Assembly: GCA_963765815.1 (NCBI GenBank)
Contig: CAVXXT010000003.1
Location: forward strand, 496,001 to 560,000
Direction of reading: 5' to 3'
DNA: 64,000 nt
Source: DATLNF01 sp963765815
GTDB taxonomy: Bacteria > Actinomycetota > Actinomycetes > BP-191
In this document: positions 1-7,148 of the stretch, piece after piece
How the letters are laid out: every line of letters starts with the position of its first letter
Position numbering within the stretch: the stretch's first letter is position 1
The notes under the pieces: model-generated
Database searches by the model: none
The model's input: the letters and a program-made list of their open reading frames with translations, nothing else
What the model was told of the DNA's origin: nothing
Position numbers and translations under genes: made by a program

Positions 1-1
1 C

Positions 2-1774
2 ACCGACCCCAACTCGGTGACGGCGGTGCAGTCCGGCCCGCCGGCGGCCGCCGTGTCGATGCCGCTCCTCGCGTGGACCCACGTGGCCAACTTCGTGGCC
101 AACCCCGGCACCGACCTGAAGTTCTTCGAGCGCGACGGCGTGACGTACGCCGCCACCGGGACACTCGGCGGCGGGGCGGCCGCGCACGCGGGCCAGCGCA
201 TCCTCAAGCTGGTCGACGCCGACGGCACGGTGGCACCGGACTTCGTCGGCGACCACGGGTCGGCGGCGTGCGGCGGCCCAGGCGAGGGCACCGGCAGCAC
301 CAGCCTCCAGCACGACCCGACCGTCACCCCGCGCACCCAGACCGAGCTGGTCATCGACGCGACCGACGGGCTCTTCCGCTGCCACGACCCGGGCGGCGCG
401 GGCCTCGAGCTGATCGACGTCACCGGCATCGCCGGGGTGCCCGACGGCGACAGCCTGCGCGAGGTGCACCTCACCCGCCACGACGGCTACTCGCACACCA
501 ACACGGTCGACGTGAACCGGCCGTGGATCGTCTACAACTCGACGACCGACGGCGGCCGGCCGTGGATCGACGTCCTCGACATCCGCACCTGCCTCGGCAA
601 CGCCGACGACCCGCTCGAGACCAAGCGCGAGAAGTGCCGCCCCAAGGTCTTCCGGATCCCGCTGTCCCCCCTGTGGACCGGCCGGGCCACCGAGTCCGAC
701 GGCGCGCCGGCCGACGACGACACCGGCAACGGCTGCCATGACATCACCAGCCGCGGCACCCGCCTCTACTGCGCCGCGATCAAGGCGACCGTCGTGCTCG
801 ACGTGCGCGATCTCACCGACGCGCAGGGCAACGTGCGCGGTACGCCGCTGCCCTGCACCGTCGATGACGGCACGCTGACCACCGCGAAGGTGACCGACTG
901 CGACTTCGTCGACGGCACCGCCGCGGTCGACGACGTCGAGTTCTACGACAGCATCAAGCGCCCTGCCGCGACCGGCTGGACCTACGTGACGTCGTACAAC
1001 CATGGGCCGTCGAGCACGTCGCCGCGCGCGGACGTCGCGATCTCGCACGAGGCCGACCCGACCCCGGACCACGAGTTCATGTTCGTCACCGACGAGCGCG
1101 GCGGCGGCATCTCCCCGCCCGGAGCCGCGTGCACCCCGCCGAACATCGACAACCCGCAGGGCAACGGCGGCATCCACGTCATCGACATCAGCGACCCGCT
1201 GAAGCCGACGTACGCCGTCGACGCGCTCGGCAACAAGGCCATCTACATCACCCGCAACACGATCCCGTCGCCGACGTTCTGCACGGTGCACGTCATCGAG
1301 CAGGTGCCGGACGAGCAGCGGCTGGTGATGGCCTGGTACAGCCAGGGCATCAAGGTCGTCGACTGGGACGTCGCGGAAGACGGCACCTGGTCGTTCGAGG
1401 AGGTGGCCTACTACAACACCCCGGGCAACGCGATCTGGGCGGCCGAGGTGTTCCGCAAGCAGGACAACGCCGACGGCACCCGTACCTACTGGATCATGAC
1501 GTCGGACATCACCCGGGGTTCGGACATCATGCAGCTGACGCTGGCGCCCAACCCGCTCACCGACCACACCCCTACGACGCGCCCGCCGCTGCGGCCGGGG
1601 GCGCGCCCCGGTCCGGGTGGCGGAGGTACGACGGCGCCGCCGGCGGCTCGGCCGAGGCCCACGCCGAAGCCGGCACCGCTGCCCGCGACGGGCACCGACT
1701 TCGCGCTGCTCGGCTTCGCCGTGGGCGCGGTGGTGATCGCGACGGCGATCCGCCGCAGCCGCCTGGTGCGCTAG
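2..1774 (+). CDS. LPXTG-anchored secreted LVIVD-like protein (5' truncated by window edge)
   Basis: The reading frame is open to the left edge. Its first residues (TDPNS) match the segment just after the signal peptide of the paralogue at 43518..45524 (HTDPS), so only the signal peptide region is missing. The body looks like a secreted repeat or beta-propeller chain. GGIHVIDISDPLKPTYA resembles an LVIVD repeat, and blocks such as REVHLTRH, WIDVLDIRTCL and FVTDERGGG recur in the paralogue. A Pro/Ala/Arg-rich wall linker is followed by LPATG, a hydrophobic stretch and RRSRLVR, a sortase sorting signal. It probably sits on the cell wall; ligand and role are unknown. No sortase gene is in the window. 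GTG at position 17 is a possible start by codon only, but homology to the paralogue argues against it. Confidence 0.75.
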   Translation, partial: TDPNSVTAVQSGPPAAAVSMPLLAWTHVANFVANPGTDLKFFERDGVTYAATGTLGGGAAAHAGQRILKLVDADGTVAPDFVGDHGSAACGGPGEGTGSTSLQHDPTVTPRTQTELVIDATDGLFRCHDPGGAGLELIDVTGIAGVPDGDSLREVHLTRHDGYSHTNTVDVNRPWIVYNSTTDGGRPWIDVLDIRTCLGNADDPLETKREKCRPKVFRIPLSPLWTGRATESDGAPADDDTGNGCHDITSRGTRLYCAAIKATVVLDVRDLTDAQGNVRGTPLPCTVDDGTLTTAKVTDCDFVDGTAAVDDVEFYDSIKRPAATGWTYVTSYNHGPSSTSPRADVAISHEADPTPDHEFMFVTDERGGGISPPGAACTPPNIDNPQGNGGIHVIDISDPLKPTYAVDALGNKAIYITRNTIPSPTFCTVHVIEQVPDEQRLVMAWYSQGIKVVDWDVAEDGTWSFEEVAYYNTPGNAIWAAEVFRKQDNADGTRTYWIMTSDITRGSDIMQLTLAPNPLTDHTPTTRPPLRPGARPGPGGGGTTAPPAARPRPTPKPAPLPATGTDFALLGFAVGAVVIATAIRRSRLVR

Positions 1775-1782
1775 TCCAGCCG

Positions 1783-1914
1783 ATTCTGTGTCCGCTCGCC
1801 GGCGGTCCCGTTCTGTGTCCGCTCGCCGGCGGAGCCGTTCTGTGTCCGCTCGCCGGCGGAGCCGTTCTGTGTACGCCGCCGCGGCGTCGTCACGCAGTGA
1901 GCGGGACACAGAAC
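1783..1914. repeat. 27-bp tandem repeat (about 3.4 copies) ending in an inverted partial copy
   Basis: Three consecutive 27-bp units start at 1783, 1810 and 1837. Each begins (g/a)TTCTGTGTCCGCTCGCC, and a fourth truncated copy starts at 1864 (GTTCTGTGTACGCC). An inverted copy of the first bases (GCGGGACACAGAAC) lies at 1901..1914, so GTTCTGTGT at 1864 can pair with ACACAGAAC at 1906 around an inner GC-rich hairpin. It fills the gap between the convergent surface-protein gene and the 1954..2439 gene, so it may act as a bidirectional terminator. No coding content is evident. Confidence 0.7.
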
Positions 1915-1953
1915 CGCGGGGCAGCGGCGCGGCAGTACAGCTGGGCGACCGGG

Positions 1954-2439
1954 CTAGGTGGTCTTCTGGAAGGGGTCGCGCTCGGGCGGCGCGGGCTGCT
2001 CGATGCGGGGGCCGTCGATGTCGAGGTCGGCCAGGCCGAGGACCGCACGCAGGATCGACTCGGTCGTCTCGCCGCGCTCGATGCCGAAGCGCGTGACCAT
2101 CGTGCGGTAGATGGTCGCGTAGTGCTTCGACGGGGTGTTGTAGGTCCAGTTGACCGAGCCGAGGTGGACCGCGTCACCGGGGCGGTCGGAGTCGAGCCAC
2201 GGCCCGGACCAGACCTGCACGCCGGCCAGTCCCGCGGAGAACTTCCCGCCGACAGCGACGTCATGACGAGCGGCCTCGCCGAGGAGCTGGCGCGCCACCT
2301 GCTCGTCGAGGACGAGCGCCGGGCGGACCCGGCTGGCCAGAGCGGCACCGAGCGTGCCGGCGAGCGGCGCGGCGGGTACGAGTGGGTCGGGCACGGGACT
2401 CCCGGGCGACAGGGGGACGTCGAAGTGGGTGATGCTCAT
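1954..2439 (-). CDS. Conserved-looking hypothetical protein, 161 aa
   Basis: I do not recognise the family. The frame starts at ATG 2439 (MSITHFDVPL) and ends with TAG at 1954. The protein is soluble, with no signal peptide or membrane segment. It has an Ala/Pro-rich N-terminus, a central block VQVWSGPWLDSDRPGDAVHL, then SVNWTYNTPSKHYATIYR and an acidic C-terminus. The mixed, non-repetitive composition and good third-position GC bias support real coding. It is divergent from lipB with a 66-bp gap, which probably holds both promoters. The frame continues open upstream over lipB, but that part is antisense and is excluded. Confidence 0.55.
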   Translation of the reverse strand: MSITHFDVPLSPGSPVPDPLVPAAPLAGTLGAALASRVRPALVLDEQVARQLLGEAARHDVAVGGKFSAGLAGVQVWSGPWLDSDRPGDAVHLGSVNWTYNTPSKHYATIYRTMVTRFGIERGETTESILRAVLGLADLDIDGPRIEQPAPPERDPFQKTT

Positions 2440-2505
2440 CGTAGCGACAACCCGCCCCGGCTCCGATAGGGGCAGGTCGGGGCGCGGTCGTCGTACCCTT
2501 GGCGG

Positions 2506-3177
2506 GTGACCGTGACCTTCGTGCGCGCCGGTCTCGTGCCGTACGACGAGGCGTGGTCCTGGCAGCAGACGCTGCACGGACGCCGGGTCGAGGGCGCGAT
2601 CGGCGACACCTGCCTGCTGCTCGAGCACCCGTCGGTCTACACCGCGGGCAAGCGGACGGCCGACGACGAGCGCCCGGCGGCGGGCATCGACGTGGTCGAC
2701 GTCGACCGCGGCGGCAAGATCACCTGGCACGGGCCCGGCCAGCTGGTCGGCTACCCGATCGTCGCGCTGGCCCCCGTCGTCGACGTCGTGGCGCACGTGC
2801 GCCGGATCGAGTCCGCGCTGATCGCGACCTGCGCCGAGCTGGGCGTGGAAGCTGCCCGGGTCGAGGGTCGCAGCGGCGTGTGGGTCGGCGGCGGCGCGGC
2901 CAAGGTCGCCGCGATCGGCGTGCGCGTCGCGCGCGGGGTGACGATGCACGGCTTCGCGCTCAACTGCGAGCCCGACCTCACGGCGTACGACGCGATCGTG
3001 CCGTGCGGCATCCGCGACGCCGGAGTCACGTCGCTGTCGGTGCTGCTCGGCCGGGCCGTCACGGTCGCCGAGGCGACCCCGGTGGTCGAGCGGCAGCTGG
3101 CGCACGAGCTCGGCCAGGACCTCGCGCACGCGACACCCGCCGAGCTCGGGCTGCACCTGGCGGGCGTCGGTGTCTAG
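2506..3177 (+). CDS. lipB: Octanoyl-[acyl-carrier-protein]:protein N-octanoyltransferase LipB
   Basis: Transfers the octanoyl group from acyl carrier protein to the lipoyl domains of 2-oxoacid dehydrogenases and the glycine cleavage H protein, the first step of de novo lipoylation in the cytosol. Family motifs are present in order: HPSVYTAGKR (about residues 41-50), RGGKITWHGPGQLVGYP (about 68-84), VWVGGGAAKVAAIGVR with the catalytic-site Lys, MHGFALN, and PCGI with the catalytic Cys. The length of 223 residues is normal. GTG at 2506 is the start. The 3' end overlaps lipA by 8 bp, indicating translational coupling in a lipB-lipA operon. Confidence 0.96.
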   Translation: MTVTFVRAGLVPYDEAWSWQQTLHGRRVEGAIGDTCLLLEHPSVYTAGKRTADDERPAAGIDVVDVDRGGKITWHGPGQLVGYPIVALAPVVDVVAHVRRIESALIATCAELGVEAARVEGRSGVWVGGGAAKVAAIGVRVARGVTMHGFALNCEPDLTAYDAIVPCGIRDAGVTSLSVLLGRAVTVAEATPVVERQLAHELGQDLAHATPAELGLHLAGVGV

Positions 3178-4108
3178 CGCCCCCGCGCCCGAGGGCCGCA
3201 AGCTGCTGCGCCTCGAGGTGCGCAACGCCGCGACCCCGATCGAGCGCAAGCCCGAGTGGCTCAAGGTGAAGCTGAAGACCGGGCCGGAGTACGTCGCGAT
3301 GCGCGACCTGGTCGAGCGCGAGGGGCTGCACACGGTCTGCCAGGAGGCCGGCTGCCCCAACATCTACGAGTGCTGGGAGGACCGCGAGGCGACGTTCCTC
3401 ATCGGCGGCGACCAGTGCACCCGGCGGTGCGACTTCTGCCAGATCGACACCGGCAAGCCGGCCGCGCTCGACCGCGACGAGCCACGTCGGGTGGCCGAGT
3501 CGGTCCAAACCATGGGGCTGCGCTACGCGACCATCACCGGCGTCGCCCGCGACGACCTGGACGACGGCGGCGCCTGGCTCTACGCCGAGACGGTGCGGCA
3601 GATCCACTCGCTGGTGCCCGGCTGCGGCGTCGAGCTGCTGATCCCCGACTTCAACGGGAAGCCGTCGCTGCTGGCGGAGGTCTTCGACGCGGCGCCGGAG
3701 GTGCTGGCGCACAACGTCGAGACGGTGCCGCGGCTCTTCCGCGAGATCCGTCCCGCCTTCACCTACGAGAAGTCGCTCGACGTCATCACCCAGGCGCGCG
3801 ACGCAGGGCTCGTGACCAAGAGCAACCTGATCCTCGGCATGGGCGAGACGATCGAGGAGACCGAGCAGGCGCTGCGCGACCTGCGCGACGCGGGTTGCGA
3901 GCTGATCACCATCACGCAGTACCTGCGGCCCACCCCGCGGCACCACCCGGTGGTGCGCTTCGTCGAGCCGGCCGAGTTCGACGCGCTGGCGGCGTACGCG
4001 ACGTCGATCGGCTTCCTCGGCGTGCAGAGCGGGCCGCTGGTGCGGTCGTCGTACCGCGCGGGACGGCTCTACCAGCAGGCGACGGCCGCAAGGTTTTCCT
4101 CGACGTAA
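3170..4108 (+). CDS. lipA: Lipoyl synthase LipA (radical SAM)
   Basis: Inserts two sulfur atoms into protein-bound octanoyl chains to form lipoate, completing the pathway begun by LipB. The auxiliary iron-sulfur cluster motif CQEAGCPNIYEC (about residues 57-68) precedes the radical SAM motif CTRRCDFC, and the C-terminus keeps the RSSY motif (GPLVRSSYRAG) that supplies the auxiliary-cluster serine. The length of 312 residues is typical. GTG at 3170 lies inside the end of lipB and is the only start giving the usual N-terminus. The stop codon falls inside the GTAAC half-site of a GlnR-like element described separately. Confidence 0.97.
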   Translation: MSSAPAPEGRKLLRLEVRNAATPIERKPEWLKVKLKTGPEYVAMRDLVEREGLHTVCQEAGCPNIYECWEDREATFLIGGDQCTRRCDFCQIDTGKPAALDRDEPRRVAESVQTMGLRYATITGVARDDLDDGGAWLYAETVRQIHSLVPGCGVELLIPDFNGKPSLLAEVFDAAPEVLAHNVETVPRLFREIRPAFTYEKSLDVITQARDAGLVTKSNLILGMGETIEETEQALRDLRDAGCELITITQYLRPTPRHHPVVRFVEPAEFDALAAYATSIGFLGVQSGPLVRSSYRAGRLYQQATAARFSST

Positions 4109-4120
4109 CAGCGGCGACAT
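4105..4120 (+). promoter_or_regulatory. GlnR-like half-site pair upstream of the GNAT gene
   Basis: GTAAC (4105-4109), six bases, then GACAT (4116-4120). This fits the actinobacterial GlnR layout GTnAC-n6-GaAAC with one weak position. It sits 34 bp upstream of the acetyltransferase start and overlaps the lipA stop codon. The same word pair occurs upstream of 4732 and of glnA. Direct control is inferred. Confidence 0.4.
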
Positions 4121-4153
4121 CGCCTGATCATCGAGCGCGCCGACAGTGCTCGC

Positions 4154-4642
4154 ATGACAGAGCCCCAGCTCCTCACCGCAGCGATCAGCTACCGGCCGAT
4201 CCAGGCTGACGACATCGGGCGTCTGCGCCGGATGTTCGAGCGCTGCTCGCGGATGACGGTCTACCGCCGCTTCTTCTGCCTCTACCCGGACGCGGTGCCC
4301 GACCGGGTCCTGCAGCGGCTGACCTACGTCGACTACGTCAACCGGCACGCGGTCGTCGCCGTTGTCGGCGACGAGGTGGTCGGCATCGCCAGCTTCGACA
4401 AGGTCGGCGCGGGCGACGAGGCCGACAGCGCGGTGTGCGTCGAGGACGCGTGGCAGCGGTGCGGGGTCGGACGCCACCTGGTGGCGTGGGCGAGCGAGAT
4501 CGCCCGGCGGCGCGGCGTGACGACGCTGACCGCGGACATCCAGGCGGACAACGCCGCGGCGCTCGCGCTGGTCCGCGCCGCGCTGCCGCTCGCCGAGGTG
4601 ACGCTGCACGGCACGTCGTACGGCGTACGGGCTGTCCTCTAG
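4154..4642 (+). CDS. GNAT-family N-acetyltransferase, 162 aa
   Basis: A single acetyltransferase fold of normal size. The beta4-alpha3 acetyl-CoA signature appears as EDAWQRCGVGRHLVAWA (R-C-G-V-G-R, about residues 95-111), preceded by AVVAVVGDEVVGIASF and followed by GVTTLTADIQADNAAALAL, the usual order for the fold. The N-terminal RPIQADDIGRLRRMF matches helices alpha1/alpha2. The acceptor cannot be told from sequence. It follows lipA by 45 bp but has its own GlnR-like site, so nitrogen-dependent expression is possible. Confidence 0.85.
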   Translation: MTEPQLLTAAISYRPIQADDIGRLRRMFERCSRMTVYRRFFCLYPDAVPDRVLQRLTYVDYVNRHAVVAVVGDEVVGIASFDKVGAGDEADSAVCVEDAWQRCGVGRHLVAWASEIARRRGVTTLTADIQADNAAALALVRAALPLAEVTLHGTSYGVRAVL

Positions 4643-4656
4643 AAGTTTCCAGGGCT

Positions 4657-4683
4657 GTAACAACCGCGACACGACGAGGACAT
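4657..4683 (+). promoter_or_regulatory. GlnR-like triple box upstream of the 73-aa gene
   Basis: GTAAC (4657-4661), n6, GACAC (4668-4672), n6, GACAT (4679-4683): three half-sites at an exact 11-bp pitch, the helical phasing known for GlnR a/b boxes in actinomycetes. It lies about 50 bp upstream of ATG 4732, a promoter-proximal position. The matches are partial (GACAC/GACAT in place of GAAAC), so binding is a prediction. Confidence 0.5.
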
Positions 4684-4731
4684 CACCGCGCGGCACAGTG
4701 GCCGTGCACCCGATCCCCAGGGAGGCCCGGC

Positions 4732-4953
4732 ATGACGACACTCCGCACCCTGCTCGAGCGCACGGTCGGCGCGACGCAGCAGGCGGTGCTGCTGGCGATG
4801 CCGCACGGCGGCCAGCGGCGCGCCCGCACCAACGCCTGGGTCGAGGTGCAGACCGGCGAGATCCGTCGTGACGACCGGCTGACCGCCGCCCTCGCGCTGC
4901 GCGAGCTGCAGCGCGCACTGGACGAGCTGCCGTCGTACGCCGCCGCCCGCTGA
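4732..4953 (+). CDS. Small soluble protein of unknown function, 73 aa
   Basis: I do not recognise a family. The ATG at 4732 follows a good ribosome binding site (ggGAGGcccggc), which decides the start against the longer frame that stays open upstream through the acetyltransferase gene. The protein (MTTLRTLLERT... to SYAAAR) is basic in the middle (GGQRRARTNAWVEVQTGEIRRDD) and predicted helical at both ends, with no signal peptide. Its own GlnR-like triple box suggests expression under nitrogen limitation. It is convergent with the TauE/SafE gene, 23 bp away. Confidence 0.6.
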   Translation: MTTLRTLLERTVGATQQAVLLAMPHGGQRRARTNAWVEVQTGEIRRDDRLTAALALRELQRALDELPSYAAAR

Positions 4954-4976
4954 CCCCTCACCACTTGGGGTTTCGG

Positions 4977-5339
4977 TCAGGAGGAGAGGACCAGCCGGGC
5001 GGCCATCGCGACGAGGAGCAGGGCGAAGAGGCGGCGGAGCAGTTGATCGCTGGTGCCGAGCGCGATCTTCGCGCCGACCAGCGACCCGACGAAGATGCCG
5101 GCCGCGAGCAGCAGCGATGTGCGGACCTCGACGTGGCCGGCCCGGTGGTACTCGACCACCAACAGCGCGGCGACCGGGAGGATCAGCGCGCCGAGCGACG
5201 TGCCGGTGGCGGTCTTCTGGGCGTAGCCGAGGAGCAGCACCAACGCCGGGACCATGACCACCCCGCCGCCGATGCCGAAGATGCCGGAGAGCACCCCGGC
5301 GACGAGCCCGATGCCGAGCGCGAGCAGGACGGTGGTCAC
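4977..5339 (-). CDS. Half-length TauE/SafE-family membrane protein, 120 aa
   Basis: Four membrane segments are visible. The family hallmark GxFGIGGGxxMVPAL occurs in the first (GIFGIGGGVVMVPALVLLL), followed by TGTSLGALILPVA. TauE/SafE proteins export sulfite, organosulfonates or related anions. Full-length members have two such repeats (about 250 residues), whereas this one is a single repeat and would need to dimerise. Standalone half-size members are common in actinobacteria. It is divergent from the acyltransferase gene at 5411; the 71-bp gap holds the promoters. Its substrate cannot be inferred. Confidence 0.85.
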   Translation of the reverse strand: MTTVLLALGIGLVAGVLSGIFGIGGGVVMVPALVLLLGYAQKTATGTSLGALILPVAALLVVEYHRAGHVEVRTSLLLAAGIFVGSLVGAKIALGTSDQLLRRLFALLLVAMAARLVLSS

Positions 5340-5410
5340 GGGTTCGCTCCCCGGGCTGGGCGGCAGGACCCGATGAGGCTACCGAACCTACGGTGTCGTA
5401 ACCTTGCGGC

Positions 5411-6181
5411 ATGGCCGACCTCGTCTACCGCCCTGTCGTCACGTTCGCGCGCGGCGTCTTCCGCTCGCTCGACCTGCGCTTCACCGTCGACGGCGCGGAG
5501 AACATCCCGCTCACCGGCGGTGCCGTGATCGCGAGCAACCACGTCGGCTACCTGGACTTCGCCTTCATCGGGTACGGCGCGCGCATGCGCGGCAAGCGGC
5601 TGGTGCGCTTCCTCGCCAAGAAGGAGGTCTTCGACCACAAGGTCTCCGGCCCGCTGATGCGCGGCATGCGGCACATCCCGGTCGACCGCGCCGCCGGCGC
5701 CGGCTCCTATGCCGAGTCGGTGGAGGCGCTCAAGCGCGGCGAGCTGGTCGGCATGTTCCCCGAGGCGACGATCAGCCCGTCGTTCTGCCTGAAGGACTTC
5801 AAGGCGGGCGCGGCGCGGATGGCCATCGACGCCGGCGTACCGCTGGTCCCGGCGATCGTGTGGGGGTCGCAGCGGGTCTGGACCAAGGGCCGCAAGCGCG
5901 CGCTCACCAAGAACCGGCACATCCCGATCTCCCTGCTGTACGGCGCGCCGCTGCACCCGCAGCCGGGCGACGACCCGGCCGTGGTGACCGAGCAGCTCAA
6001 GGCGGCGATGAACGAGCTGCTGGACCGCGCGCAGTCGTCGTACCCGGAGAAGCCCGAGGGTCCGGAGGACTCGTGGTGGGTGCCGGCGCACCTCGGCGGC
6101 ACCGCGCCGACGCTCGCCGACGCCCAGGTGAAGCTCGACCGCACGAAGCGCGAGCGCGAGAACAAGTCGACCGGGAAGTAG
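5411..6181 (+). CDS. 1-acyl-glycerol-3-phosphate acyltransferase-like protein (PlsC family)
   Basis: Acyltransferase of the PlsC/AGPAT family, expected to acylate lysophosphatidate or a related acceptor at the inner membrane face. The catalytic HX4D motif is SNHVGYLDF (about residues 42-50). The acceptor-binding motif is FPEATISPS, with Ala where the classical motif has Gly (EGT). A third block, GVPLVPAIVWGS, is typical. 256 residues; the C-terminal 40 residues are basic and charged. The upstream gap contains TACGGTGTCGTA, an imperfect palindrome close to the start codon that could be a promoter or TetR-type site (weak). DUF4191 follows after 10 bp. Confidence 0.88.
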   Translation: MADLVYRPVVTFARGVFRSLDLRFTVDGAENIPLTGGAVIASNHVGYLDFAFIGYGARMRGKRLVRFLAKKEVFDHKVSGPLMRGMRHIPVDRAAGAGSYAESVEALKRGELVGMFPEATISPSFCLKDFKAGAARMAIDAGVPLVPAIVWGSQRVWTKGRKRALTKNRHIPISLLYGAPLHPQPGDDPAVVTEQLKAAMNELLDRAQSSYPEKPEGPEDSWWVPAHLGGTAPTLADAQVKLDRTKRERENKSTGK

Positions 6182-6191
6182 CCTGTCCGCC

Positions 6192-6974
6192 ATGTCCCCG
6201 AAGAGCTCCAAGCCGACCACCCCTGCCCGCGCGACGAAGCGCGGGGCGTCCGGCCCGCCCGGCAAGCCGGGCAAGGCCGACCGCGCGAAGAAGGTGAAGG
6301 CGGCCAAGGCCGACCGCGCGAGCAAGCTGTCGGCGATCAAGCAGACCGTCGTCGCGACGGCCAAGGCGGACAGCAAGTTCGTGCCTCTGGTCGTGGGCGC
6401 TTTCGTCCTGACGCTGGGCGCCTTCATCGCGCTCGGCATCGCGCTGAGCCGGCCGATCCTCTTCGGGATCCTCGGCTTCCTCTTCGCGCTGCTCGCGGCG
6501 CTGACCGTCACCGGTCGGCGGGCGAGTGCGGCGGCGTTCGCCGGCATCGAGGGCCAGCCCGGCGCCGCGGCGGCGGTGCTCAACGCGATGCGCGGCCACT
6601 GGCACGTGACTCCCGCGGTGGGCATCACCCGGCAGCAGGACTTCGTGCACCGCGTCGTCGGCCGGCCGGGCGTGATCCTGGTCGCCGAGGGCGGCGGGTC
6701 GCGACCGCGTGAGCTGCTCGCGGCGGAGCTGCGGCGTACCCGGCGGCTGATCGGCGACACCCCGCTCTACGACATCGTGGTCGGCGAGGGTGAGGGCAAG
6801 ATCGCGATCCCCAAGCTGCAGGCGCACGTGATGAAGCTGCCGCGCAACCTCAAGCCGCGCGAGGTCAACGAGCTCGAGGCGCGCCTCAAGGCCGTCGGCG
6901 GGATGGCGATGCCGCTGCCGAAGGGCCCGATCCCCGGCATGGGCGGCAAGATGCCCCGCCCCAAGCAGCGCTAG
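6192..6974 (+). CDS. DUF4191 domain-containing membrane protein
   Basis: A Lys/Pro-rich cytosolic N-terminus (about 60 residues), two hydrophobic segments (FVPLVVGAFVLTLGAFIAL and PILFGILGFLFALLAAL, about residues 63-105), then a conserved cytosolic domain with RGHWHVTPAVGITRQQDFVHR, GRPGVILVAEG and KLPRNLKPREVNELEARL. This matches the DUF4191 family regularly found between lipA and glnA in actinobacteria (compare Rv2219 of Mycobacterium tuberculosis). Function is unknown. The position just upstream of glnA agrees with that synteny. A weak hairpin (GGACGGATC/GATCGTCC) lies at about 6997-7020. Confidence 0.85.
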   Translation: MSPKSSKPTTPARATKRGASGPPGKPGKADRAKKVKAAKADRASKLSAIKQTVVATAKADSKFVPLVVGAFVLTLGAFIALGIALSRPILFGILGFLFALLAALTVTGRRASAAAFAGIEGQPGAAAAVLNAMRGHWHVTPAVGITRQQDFVHRVVGRPGVILVAEGGGSRPRELLAAELRRTRRLIGDTPLYDIVVGEGEGKIAIPKLQAHVMKLPRNLKPREVNELEARLKAVGGMAMPLPKGPIPGMGGKMPRPKQR

Positions 6975-7036
6975 GGGCCCTTCGTACGCCGGAGTGGACG
7001 GATCGACCGGGGATCGTCCGGAACTGCCCGGCAGCG

Positions 7037-7074
7037 GTAACACCGGCGAAACATGAGGGACATGCTCGGGTAAC
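7037..7074 (+). promoter_or_regulatory. GlnR box in the glnA promoter
   Basis: GTAAC (7037-7041), n6, GAAAC (7048-7052), n6, GACAT (7059-7063), n6, GTAAC (7070-7074): four half-sites at a strict 11-bp pitch. The first pair is a perfect match to the GlnR consensus GTnAC-n6-GAAAC of actinomycetes. It lies 75-112 bp upstream of the glnA start, as expected for GlnR activation of glnA under nitrogen limitation. Confidence 0.75.
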
Positions 7075-7148
7075 CGGGCCGGGCTAGGGTCGCCTACGTC
7101 GAGCTTCCCCACAGTTCGCAGCGCCGCGCGGGCGGCACAGGAGGATGG

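Noticed and set aside
1783..1914. CRISPR-like array
   Set aside because: Units are contiguous 27-bp tandem copies with no spacers and no cas genes nearby.
7145..7147. ATG four bases upstream of the chosen glnA start
   Set aside because: It is in another frame and gives Arg-rich non-GS protein; ATG 7149 yields the family N-terminus.
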